Positions 18,074 through 26,307 of a DNA stretch of 64,000 nt are shown piece after piece. The notes below the pieces were generated by a model, which was not told the DNA's origin, made no database searches, and worked only from the letters and a program-made list of their open reading frames with translations. This DNA is from an uncultured Oscillospiraceae bacterium (GTDB lineage: Bacteria; Bacillota; Clostridia; Oscillospirales; Ruminococcaceae): contig CAJUAN010000007.1 of NCBI GenBank assembly GCA_910584715.1, positions 1 through 64,000 on the forward strand, written 5' to 3'. Position 1 is the first letter of the stretch. The number at the start of each line of letters is the position of its first letter. The translations under genes and the position numbers were made by a program.

Positions 18074-21000
18074 CTAAATAAGGTCGTCGCTGCCGTCATC
18101 TTCGCCGCTGTCTTCGCCGAAAGAGAAATCGTCGTCTTCATCGCCCTCGTCCTCGTCTTCGTCGTCAAAGTCGTCGTAGTCTCCGTCCTCAATATCCTCA
18201 ATGGAGAAGCCGCTGTCAAGGTCGCCGTCGGCAATCAGGCTCTCGTCCATGTCCTCGGCGTCGGAAACAGGCTGCGGTATGATATCGTCGTCGTCCTCAA
18301 AGGTCTGCTTGAGGTCAATCTCCTCGCCCAGCTCGTCAAGGACTTTAACGTCCAGACAAAGCGACTGGAGCTCCTTGATAAGAACCTTAAAGGATTCGGG
18401 TATTCCCGGCTTGGGAACGTTCTGCCCCTTAACTATAGCCTCGTAAGTCTTGACGCGTCCCACGGTATCGTCGGACTTGACGGTAAGAATTTCCTGCAAG
18501 GTATAAGCCGCGCCGTAAGCCTCCAGCGCCCAAACTTCCATCTCACCGAAACGCTGACCGCCGAACTGTGCCTTACCGCCCAGAGGCTGCTGGGTAACCA
18601 GCGAGTAAGGTCCTACGGAACGTGCGTGTATCTTGTCGTCAACAAGGTGGTGAAGCTTGAGGTAGTACATATAGCCCACGGTAACGGGATTGTCGAACTT
18701 ATCGCCGGTACGTCCGTCGTAAAGCGTTGTCTTGCCGTCCTCACGCATGCCCGCCTCGTTGAAGCAGGCGCGGATATCGTCCTCGTGAGCGCCGTCGAAT
18801 ACGGGGGTCATTATCTTCCAGCCCAGCTTTTTAGCAGCCATTCCCAGGTGTACTTCAAGCACCTGACCGATGTTCATACGGGAAGGAACGCCCAGCGGGT
18901 TAAGAACGATGTCAAGGGGCGTGCCGTCTGGCAGGAAAGGCATATCCTCGGATTTGAGGATACGGGACACAACGCCCTTATTTCCGTGACGTCCCGCCAT
19001 TTTATCACCCACGGAGATTTTGCGCTTCTGAGCGATATAGCACCTAACCAGCATATTTACTCCGGGAGAAAGCTCCTCGGAATTTTCTCTTGTAAATATC
19101 TTAACGTCAACGATAACTCCCGCCTCGCCGTGAGGTACTTTAAGGGAGTTGTCGCGGACTTCTCTTGCCTTTTCGCCGAAGATAGCCCGAAGCAGTCTTT
19201 CCTCGGCGGTAAGCTCGGTCTCGCCCTTTGGCGTTACCTTTCCTACCAGAATATCGCCCGCCCGAACCTCCGCGCCTATGCGGATAATTCCGCGGTCGTC
19301 AAGGTCTTTAAGCGCATCCTCGCCCACGTTGGGGATATCTCTCGTTATTTCCTCGGGACCCAGCTTAGTGTCACGAGCCTCGATCTCGTATTCCTCTATA
19401 TGAATGGAGGTGTAGATGTCCTCACGGACAACTCTTTCGTTAAGGAGAACGGCGTCCTCGTAGTTGTAGCCCTCCCAGGTCATGAAGCCTATAAGGGCGT
19501 TTTTGCCTATTGATATCTCGCCGTTGCAGGTAGCGGGGCCGTCCGCAAGAACCTGACCCTCCCTGACCTCCTCGCCCTTGTTTACGATAGGACGCTGATT
19601 TACGCAGGTGCCCTGATTGGAACGCTTAAACTTGGTGAGCTTGTACGAATGGGTAGCTCCCGTACCCTCTTTGATAACGACCTCGTCCGCGGAGACCGCT
19701 TCAACAACGCCGTTGTGCTTGGACAAAACGCATACGCCGGAGTCAACGGCAGACTTGTACTCCATGCCGGTGCCCACGATAGGAGCCTCGGTTTTAAGGA
19801 GAGGAACAGCCTGACGCTGCATGTTCGCGCCCATGAGGGCACGGTTCGCGTCGTCGTTTTCAAGAAACGGTATCATAGCCGTAGCAATGGACACAACCAT
19901 TTTCGGGGAAACGTCCATGTAGTCTATGCGCTCTCTCTCGCATTCCAGGATCTGGTCGCGGTAGCGGGCGTTTACTATGGGACGGGCAAGCTTTCCGTCC
20001 TCGGTAAGGGGCTCGTTTGCCTGAGCGATAGTGAAGTTGTCCTCCACATCGGCAGTCATGTAGACTACCTCGGTAGTAACGACGCCGGTCTCCTTGTCAA
20101 CCTTTCTGTAGGGGGCTTCGATAAAGCCGTACTCGTTTATGCGGGCAAAGGAAGCCAGATATGAGATAAGACCGATGTTAGGACCTTCAGGGGTCTCGAT
20201 AGGACACATTCTTCCGTAGTGGGAATAGTGTACGTCACGAACCTCGAATCCCGCGCGGTCTCTTGACAAACCTCCGGGACCCAGCGCGGAAAGACGTCTC
20301 TTGTGGGTAAGCTCCGCAAGAGGGTTGGTCTGATCCATGAACTGGGACAGCGGGGAGGAGCCGAAAAATTCCTTGATAGCCGCCGTTATCGGACGGATAT
20401 TGATAAGAGCCTGAGGGGTGATAACGTCCATATCCTGAGACTGGATATTCATTCTCTCGCGGATAACGCGCTCCATGCGGGAGAAGCCTATCCGGAACTG
20501 GTTCTGGAGCAGCTCGCCCACCGAGCGGATACGTCTGTTGCCCAGGTGGTCTATGTCGTCCACCGTACCCACGCCCTCGCAGAGATTAATAAAATAGCTT
20601 ATAGTAGCATATATATCGTCAAGAATGATGTGCTTGGGAACAAGCTCCTCGGCGCGCGCCTTTACCATTTCCTCCAGCTCCTCCTTATCGGAGGCGCTTT
20701 CGAGTATCTCTTTAAGAACGCCGAAGCATACCTTTTCGTTTATGCCGTACTTAACGGGATCGAAGTCCACATAGGGAGCCATGTCTACCATGCGGTTGCC
20801 TATTACCTTTACCTCCCGCTCCTCAACGCTGTGAGCGGTCTCGCCGGTGGGAGTGGTATAGGTATCCTTGTGCTCTACCGTGAGCCAAGCCTCGCCTACG
20901 CCCGCCTGCTCAATCTCAAGAGCCTTTTCATAGGTGACAAGCTCGCCCTCGTCGGCAAGTATCTCGCCCGTAAGGGGATTTGCAACGGGTCTGGACAGAT

Positions 21001-21871
21001 AGTGCCCCGCTATGCGGGAAGCAATACCAAGCTTTTTGTTATATTTATAGCGTCCGAAGCGTGCAAGGTCGTAACGCTTTGCGTCAAAGAAAAGACCGTT
21101 CAAATGGTTCTCCGCGCTCTCCACCGTGGGAGGTTCGCCGGGACGGAGCTTTTTGTAGACCTCAAGGAGGGCTTCCTCGCGGTTCTTGGTAGTATCCTTC
21201 TGGAGGATAGTCTGGTTGAGCCTTTCATCGGTACCGAAAAGCTCCTCTATCTCAACGTCCGTTCCGCAGCCCAGGGAACGGATAAAGGTTGTAAGAGGGA
21301 TCTTCCTGTTCTTGTCTATGCGGACATAAGCGACGTCGTTGGAATCCATTTCATATTCGAGCCACGCGCCCCTGTTGGGAATAACGGTAGCCTTGAAGAG
21401 ATCCTTGCCTGTCTTATCCTTTTCAAAAGCGTAGTAAACGCCGGGGGAACGGACGAGCTGAGAAACGATAACGCGCTCCGCGCCGTTGATAACGAAGGTT
21501 CCGCTGTCGGTCATAAGCGGGAAATCGCCCATGAATACCTCGTTTTCCTTAACGACGCCTGTTTCCTTGTTCCAGAGCGTAGCCTTTACTCTCAGGGGAG
21601 CGGCGTAGGTAACGTCTCTCTCCTTGCACTCCGCAACGGAATATTTCGGTGTGTCGTCGATAGAGTAATCCACAAAGTTCAGCACCAGATTGCCGTTGTA
21701 ATCGGTAATAGCCGCAACGTCGCGGAAAACCTCTTTAAGTCCTTCCTCCAGAAACCACTGGTAGGAATTTTTCTGCACCTCGATAAGATTCGGCATTTCA
21801 AGAGCCTCGTTGATCTTTCCGAAGCTCATGCGCGTAGTTTTACCGAGCTGCACCGGCTTGACATTCACCAT
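18074..21871 (-). CDS. rpoB: RNA polymerase beta subunit
   Basis: 1265 residues from the ATG at 21871, placed 8 bases after AAGGAGGG; an upstream in-frame ATG at 21943 lacks a ribosome site. The rifampicin-pocket cluster reads SQFMDQTNPLAELTHKRRLS, the sensitive wild-type pattern. GDKMAGRHGNKG and the C-terminal EVWALEAYGAAYTLQEIL are also present. The last 75 or so residues are an unusual, strongly Asp/Glu-rich low-complexity tail. Ribosomal protein genes rplJ/rplL, commonly found just upstream of rpoB, are not here; the gene has its own promoter. Confidence 0.99.
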   Translation of the reverse strand: MVNVKPVQLGKTTRMSFGKINEALEMPNLIEVQKNSYQWFLEEGLKEVFRDVAAITDYNGNLVLNFVDYSIDDTPKYSVAECKERDVTYAAPLRVKATLWNKETGVVKENEVFMGDFPLMTDSGTFVINGAERVIVSQLVRSPGVYYAFEKDKTGKDLFKATVIPNRGAWLEYEMDSNDVAYVRIDKNRKIPLTTFIRSLGCGTDVEIEELFGTDERLNQTILQKDTTKNREEALLEVYKKLRPGEPPTVESAENHLNGLFFDAKRYDLARFGRYKYNKKLGIASRIAGHYLSRPVANPLTGEILADEGELVTYEKALEIEQAGVGEAWLTVEHKDTYTTPTGETAHSVEEREVKVIGNRMVDMAPYVDFDPVKYGINEKVCFGVLKEILESASDKEELEEMVKARAEELVPKHIILDDIYATISYFINLCEGVGTVDDIDHLGNRRIRSVGELLQNQFRIGFSRMERVIRERMNIQSQDMDVITPQALINIRPITAAIKEFFGSSPLSQFMDQTNPLAELTHKRRLSALGPGGLSRDRAGFEVRDVHYSHYGRMCPIETPEGPNIGLISYLASFARINEYGFIEAPYRKVDKETGVVTTEVVYMTADVEDNFTIAQANEPLTEDGKLARPIVNARYRDQILECERERIDYMDVSPKMVVSIATAMIPFLENDDANRALMGANMQRQAVPLLKTEAPIVGTGMEYKSAVDSGVCVLSKHNGVVEAVSADEVVIKEGTGATHSYKLTKFKRSNQGTCVNQRPIVNKGEEVREGQVLADGPATCNGEISIGKNALIGFMTWEGYNYEDAVLLNERVVREDIYTSIHIEEYEIEARDTKLGPEEITRDIPNVGEDALKDLDDRGIIRIGAEVRAGDILVGKVTPKGETELTAEERLLRAIFGEKAREVRDNSLKVPHGEAGVIVDVKIFTRENSEELSPGVNMLVRCYIAQKRKISVGDKMAGRHGNKGVVSRILKSEDMPFLPDGTPLDIVLNPLGVPSRMNIGQVLEVHLGMAAKKLGWKIMTPVFDGAHEDDIRACFNEAGMREDGKTTLYDGRTGDKFDNPVTVGYMYYLKLHHLVDDKIHARSVGPYSLVTQQPLGGKAQFGGQRFGEMEVWALEAYGAAYTLQEILTVKSDDTVGRVKTYEAIVKGQNVPKPGIPESFKVLIKELQSLCLDVKVLDELGEEIDLKQTFEDDDDIIPQPVSDAEDMDESLIADGDLDSGFSIEDIEDGDYDDFDDEDEDEGDEDDDFSFGEDSGEDDGSDDLI

Positions 21872-22027
21872 AGGCGGGTCCCTCCTTGTATTTTCGCGGG
21901 AATTTGTTTGATACGGAAAAAATTTTTTCCGGAACTGTTGCAATCTTAGCCGTAATGTGTTATACTAATAAAAAAGTTAGGGGAAATCTGCAAAACGGCA
22001 TAAGAATAGATTATGATACAGTATATT

Positions 22028-22056
22028 ATTATACACCAAACTTTTTGGCTTGTCAA
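22028..22056 (-). promoter_or_regulatory. Consensus promoter of rpoBC
   Basis: Minus strand TTGACA, 17 bases, TATAAT: a perfect sigma-A match. It leaves a 5' leader of about 150 bases before rpoB, AT-rich with no clear fold that I can name. Confidence 0.88.
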
Positions 22057-22165
22057 GCCTTTTTTGGAGATTTTTTGAAAAAACCATATTTGCCTGAAAG
22101 CGGATACGGTTTTTTATTTTTCGGAAGTCTGTTTTTGCTTCATCTTACACGACACGGAAAAAGTT

Positions 22166-22686
22166 TTTTGCTGCTGTAAATTTTTGTTTAACATTGTATT
22201 TTAAAGTTTTCTTTGTCTTAATTTATTATTATTGGGTTTTATAAATAGTGCGTGAAGTCGGGGGGCAGACACCAAAAAGGGAGAGGGGGAAGAAAGTCAG
22301 GACAAAAGGACGCTGGGACTCCCCCCTCTCCCTTTTAGGTTTCTGCCCCCGAACCCCCTACTTCCTTAATCCCACACCCCTCTCCCAATGCTAACTAAAA
22401 TTTTTAGACTGTTAAGATAACGCGCATAGCGTAAGCCGGGAAGGGGAATGGGGCGAGGGGAAACAGGAGCGGACAGCTAAAGCTGTTAGGGAAAACCCGA
22501 GAGGGAAAAGGGGGAGGGCGGCTCAGCGTCCCTTAAATCTCCGAGAGCGCCTCCCCCTTTCCCCGGTAGGGTTGTCCCTCGCATCCACGCACTATCTATA
22601 AAACCCAAGATAATAAATTAAGACAAAGCATCAGAAAAGTTCCCACCAAAAATTACTCTGCTAAACAAAAATTTACAGCAGCAAAA
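22166..22686. mobile_element. Non-coding element with 25-base terminal inverted repeats and internal hairpins
   Basis: The outer ends 22166-22190 and 22662-22686 are perfect 25-base inverted repeats (TTTTGCTGCTGTAAATTT... against ...AAATTTACAGCAGCAAAA). A second inner pair, about 22211-22254 and 22585-22628, matches over about 43 bases with few differences. Inside are two long GC-rich stems: 22260-22289 with 22318-22350 (GGGGGCAGA...GGGAGAGGGGG against CCCCTCTCCC...TCTGCCCCC), and about 22453-22520 with 22548-22581 (GCGAGGG...AAAAGGGGGAGG against CCTCCCCCTTTTCCCC...CCCTCGC). No protein is encoded. It fills most of the gap between the divergent rpoB and helicase promoters. It is best read as a MITE-like element or a large structured RNA. 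Confidence 0.6.
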
Positions 22687-22703
22687 TAGTTTGCCGCAAA
22701 AGG

Positions 22704-22733
22704 TTGACAAAATCTGTACTTATGTGGTATAAT
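22704..22733 (+). promoter_or_regulatory. Promoter of DEAD-box helicase
   Basis: TTGACA, 18 bases, TATAAT with extended -10 TGG, about 60 bases before the ATG and 18 bases outside the inverted-repeat element. Confidence 0.8.
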
Positions 22734-22795
22734 TAAAATCCATTTTTAAAAAGACCCGAAAAATTCACAAAACAATTCTCGAAAGGACTCTTACT

Positions 22796-24553
22796 ATGTT
22801 ATTCAGCGAACTGGGGCTCTCGGAGGAGATCCTTAAAGCGGTGGAAAAAATCGGCTACGAGGAAGCCACCGAGATCCAGGCGAAAACTATTCCCCTGCTC
22901 ATGGAGGGCAGAGACGTTATAGGACGTTCCCACACAGGCACGGGCAAGACAGCCGCATTTGGCATTCCCGCGGTTTCGTCCGTACAAAAAAGCGACGGCA
23001 ATACCGTAAAAATACTTATCCTGTGCCCCACCCGTGAGCTTGCAATGCAGGCGTGCGATGAGCTGGGCAAATTCTCGGATTTCATGCCCTGGGTCAGGAT
23101 CTGCGCGGTCTACGGCGGAGCGGACATAGAACGGCAGATCACTCAGCTCAGACGGGGCGCAAACATTGTGGTGGGTACCCCCGGGCGCGTTATGGATCAC
23201 ATAAACCGCCATACCCTGAAGCTCGACGGCATACGCACGGTCATTCTCGACGAAGCGGACGAAATGCTCAACATGGGCTTCCGCGAGGACATTGAAACGA
23301 TTTTAGGCTTTGTACCCGAGGAACGCCAGACCGTCCTGTTCAGCGCCACCATGCCCGAGCCTATTATGGCTATTACCCAAAAATATCAGCGCGACCCCAT
23401 TGTGATCGGCGTGGAGCAGAAGTCCCGCACCGTTGACAGCGTGGAGCAGTTCTATTTCGACGTACCCATGGGCAGAAAGACCGACGCTCTGCAAATGCTT
23501 CTGCTTGCCTACGAGCCGAAGCTGTCCATGATATTCTGCAATACCAAAAAAATGGTTGACGAGCTTTCCGAGCAGCTTGTGTCCAAAGGTTTCCGCGCCG
23601 CGGGACTCCACGGCGACATGAAGCAGGCGAGCCGTACCCAGACCCTCAACGCTTTCAAGAGCGGCAGGCTTAACATACTTATCGCCACCGACGTTGCCGC
23701 CCGCGGCATAGACGTGGACGACGTTGACGCGGTGTTCAACTACGATATACCCCAGGACTGCGAATACTATATCCACCGTATAGGCAGAACCGGCAGAGCG
23801 GGCAAAAGCGGCGCAGCTTACACAATCGCAAGCGGCAGACGGCAGGTCGGCGACCTTATGGCGATCGCGCGCTATACAAAAGCTCACATTGAGCGCAGGG
23901 AGCTTCCCAACCGTGACGACGTTCTTGCCGCAAAGGCTAACGCCGTTACCGAAGCTGTCAAAAATTGCGTAATGTCAGGAAAATACGACCGCTTTGCCGA
24001 GCAAATAGCGGCTCTTGAAGCAGAAGGCTTTTCCGCAGAACAGCTTGCGGCGGCTCTGCTGGGAATGAAAATTTCGGCGGAGACAAGAAACGTCCCCGAA
24101 TTTATAAAGCCCGTTTTCCGCCCCGAAAGAAACGAAAGAGGAGAAAGAGGCGGACGGGGTTTCGGCAGATCCGACAGCGTAAAGGTGGAAATTTCTCTTG
24201 GCAGAGCTAACAAGATCGCCCCCAATTTTGTTCTTGGAGCTCTTGTTGACGCTACCGGAATGGCGGGAAAAAATTTCGGCAAGATAGATATTTTTGACCG
24301 CTTTACCACGGTTGAAGTCCCCGAGGCTGACAAGGAGCATATTATCGACTCCATGACCGGTACAAAAATAAACGGTCAGAAAATTAAGATAAAGCTTTAC
24401 GAGGGCAAAGGCGGCAGGGACGGAAGAGACAGCAGAGACCGCAGGGATTACCGCGGAGACAGAAGCGACCGGGTCGGCAAGCGGGACTATAAGCGTTCCC
24501 GCGGTTCGTCGGCAGGCACGGCTGGCAGACGCAGCAGCAAAAGGTACCAGTAG
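22796..24553 (+). CDS. DEAD-box RNA helicase with DbpA-type C-terminal domain
   Basis: 585 residues; ATG after GAAAGGA. ATP-dependent RNA unwinding for ribosome assembly, mRNA turnover or cold adaptation. Helicase motifs: Q-motif with FSELGLSEEILKA at the start, Walker A HTGTGKTAAF near 45, PTRELA near 79, GTPGR near 125, DEAD near 150, SAT near 183, and motif VI HRIGRTGRAG near 330. A DbpA-like RNA-binding domain follows near 461-540, then an Arg/Gly/Asp-rich basic tail. It most resembles the CshA/DeaD group, and the paralogue cannot be settled from sequence alone. Confidence 0.95.
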   Translation: MLFSELGLSEEILKAVEKIGYEEATEIQAKTIPLLMEGRDVIGRSHTGTGKTAAFGIPAVSSVQKSDGNTVKILILCPTRELAMQACDELGKFSDFMPWVRICAVYGGADIERQITQLRRGANIVVGTPGRVMDHINRHTLKLDGIRTVILDEADEMLNMGFREDIETILGFVPEERQTVLFSATMPEPIMAITQKYQRDPIVIGVEQKSRTVDSVEQFYFDVPMGRKTDALQMLLLAYEPKLSMIFCNTKKMVDELSEQLVSKGFRAAGLHGDMKQASRTQTLNAFKSGRLNILIATDVAARGIDVDDVDAVFNYDIPQDCEYYIHRIGRTGRAGKSGAAYTIASGRRQVGDLMAIARYTKAHIERRELPNRDDVLAAKANAVTEAVKNCVMSGKYDRFAEQIAALEAEGFSAEQLAAALLGMKISAETRNVPEFIKPVFRPERNERGERGGRGFGRSDSVKVEISLGRANKIAPNFVLGALVDATGMAGKNFGKIDIFDRFTTVEVPEADKEHIIDSMTGTKINGQKIKIKLYEGKGGRDGRDSRDRRDYRGDRSDRVGKRDYKRSRGSSAGTAGRRSSKRYQ

Positions 24554-24561
24554 CAAATAAT

Positions 24562-24598
24562 AAAACCGGTTCGGAGAGTTTTTCTCTGAACCGTTTTT
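24562..24598 (+). terminator. Intrinsic terminator
   Basis: AAAACCGGTTCGGAGAG...CTCTGAACCGTTTTT stem and T-run after the helicase gene. Confidence 0.75.
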
Positions 24599-24614
24599 CT
24601 GCGCCATGGAAACT

Positions 24615-24664
24615 AAATTTGGCAGGATAATAACGTTGGTGCGTTAAACATAAATTTACAGCAT
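24615..24664 (+). repeat. Single-arm copy of dispersed terminal repeat
   Basis: TTTGGCAGG...GTGCGTTAAACATAAATTTACAGCA matches 85-133 and the inverted ends of the elements at 22166 and 43937. No partner arm is visible nearby. Confidence 0.45.
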
Positions 24665-24812
24665 TAAAAATTTTTGTCAGTAATCAGCATACCGCACAAA
24701 TGCCAGCTGATAAATTTATGCAAAGAAGAGAATATTCCCTGCCGTGAAAAATTTTGCCGTTTTAAAGTGTATTCTTTACAGAATATCTCAAACGGAAAGG
24801 AACGGTCTTATT

Positions 24813-26198
24813 ATGCTTATTAAGAAAAAATTTTTGGCGGTTTGTATCGCGGCTGCGGCAGCTATGACGGCTCTTTCGTTCAACGCTTATGCGGACGGCT
24901 CCGCGGTCTGTATCAGGTCGGCGGATACCCCCGAAAGCGCGGACGAATACGCCCGTGACCGGTTTGAACACGAGTCGAAAGGCAGAGGCTTAATAATTCT
25001 GGGTCTTACTATCACTGAAGCGAAAAGCGCGTATCTCGGCGCAGGCTTCCGTGTAAACAATTTGGACGGCAGCGCGAGGGACAATATTTATTATTACCCG
25101 ATCATGTGCGGCGACCAAATGAAGCTTATGGTAACTGTAATCGCAACCGCCGGCGAATACAGCTGCGGTATAGGGAAAAACGCTTTAGTGGAAAAGCTTG
25201 ACGATTTGGAAACCTCGCTTGATAACCCCATGGAAATATACGTATCCGACAACGGCTTTTATTTGCTTACGGACAATAACGAACTGCACTTTTCCGAGGG
25301 CTACCCCTACAGCGAGAAGACCGCCCAAAAGGAACTTGAGGAGATAAAAAAGCAGCGCGCCCAAAATGGCTCCACGAACGGCTCTGTCGTATGCTACGGC
25401 AGCTTTGAAAAGGGACTTGTGACCGAGGGCGGCAAAACGTTTTTTGTCAATGACGACGGAACTCTTGCGTCGGGCTGGAAAACCGCTGACGGCAAAAAAT
25501 ACTACTTCCGCAAAAGCGGCGAAGCCATAACCAAAAGCGCCTCCATAAACGGGGTGCGCTACAGCTTCGGCAAGGACGGCGTTTGCACCGGTACCTACAC
25601 GGGCTGGACGAGATCCGGCGGGAACCGTTATTACTTCCTTGGCGGACTAAAGCAGACCGGCTGGTGCAAAATAAACGACGGCTGGCACTATCTGGACGAA
25701 AAAACAGGCGCGAACACCACCGGTACCGTTGAGCTTTACGGCAAAAGCTACACCTTTTCCGACAGCGGCGTCTGGGACGGTCACGCGGACGTTGACTACT
25801 CCTCGCCCTATTTCTCTCTTGAAAAGAAGCTGCCGAAGGACGCTTCCGGCGGCGTGTACGTCAACGACGGAGTGCTTGTGGTAATGACCAAGGACAGGGA
25901 AAAGGTCTTCCCTGTCGTGGAAAAGGCGCGTGAGACCTACGCTCCCATAGTTATGCGGGACTGCAAGTTTTCTCTGGACGACCTTAACGAGGTCAGCGAA
26001 AATCTTTCCCGAAACCACAAAAAGTATTCCATAAACGGCTGGGGAACTGAAATAATGGATAACCGCGTAGGCATAAACACAGCAAAGTTCACCGATGAAT
26101 TTAAAGAGTACATAGATTCCCTCGACGATCCGGATATCGTTAACATAGAGTTCGGAGTGGTTGTTGAGGACTCCGCCGACGTTGAAGATCGATTTTAA
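24813..26198 (+). CDS. Secreted protein with cell-wall-binding repeats
   Basis: 461 residues; the ATG at 24813 follows AAAGGA. An upstream in-frame ATG at 24744 would hide the signal peptide (LIKKKFLAVCIAAAAAMTAL, cleavage near NAYADG). After a domain of about 150 residues of unknown function come tandem Gly/aromatic repeats typical of choline/cell-wall-binding modules (GWKTADGKKYYFRKSGE, GWTRSGGNRYYFLGG, GWCKINDGWHYLDEKTG). A C-terminal domain of about 130 residues follows, also unknown. I infer an exported, envelope-attached protein; no hydrolase motif is visible. Confidence 0.7.
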   Translation: MLIKKKFLAVCIAAAAAMTALSFNAYADGSAVCIRSADTPESADEYARDRFEHESKGRGLIILGLTITEAKSAYLGAGFRVNNLDGSARDNIYYYPIMCGDQMKLMVTVIATAGEYSCGIGKNALVEKLDDLETSLDNPMEIYVSDNGFYLLTDNNELHFSEGYPYSEKTAQKELEEIKKQRAQNGSTNGSVVCYGSFEKGLVTEGGKTFFVNDDGTLASGWKTADGKKYYFRKSGEAITKSASINGVRYSFGKDGVCTGTYTGWTRSGGNRYYFLGGLKQTGWCKINDGWHYLDEKTGANTTGTVELYGKSYTFSDSGVWDGHADVDYSSPYFSLEKKLPKDASGGVYVNDGVLVVMTKDREKVFPVVEKARETYAPIVMRDCKFSLDDLNEVSENLSRNHKKYSINGWGTEIMDNRVGINTAKFTDEFKEYIDSLDDPDIVNIEFGVVVEDSADVEDRF

Positions 26199-26222
26199 GG
26201 TCAAGTGTCAAATAAAAATATC

Positions 26223-26263
26223 AGCCGTCCCGAACATTTTTGCATTGTTCGGGACGGCTTTAT
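26223..26263. terminator. Bidirectional terminator
   Basis: AGCCGTCCCGAACA and TGTTCGGGACGGCT form a perfect 14-base stem followed by TTTATT, between convergent genes. Confidence 0.85.
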
Positions 26264-26264
26264 T

Positions 26265-26307
26265 CAACTGTACACTGTCAACTGTCAACTATCAACTGTC
26301 ACTGTCC
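26265..26307 (-). repeat. Heptad-type tandem repeat at yifB 3' end
   Basis: Units of CAACTGT/CAACTAT (7-8 bases), read on the + strand as CAACTGTACACTGTCAACTG and onward. The yifB stop codon lies inside the array. Confidence 0.6.
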
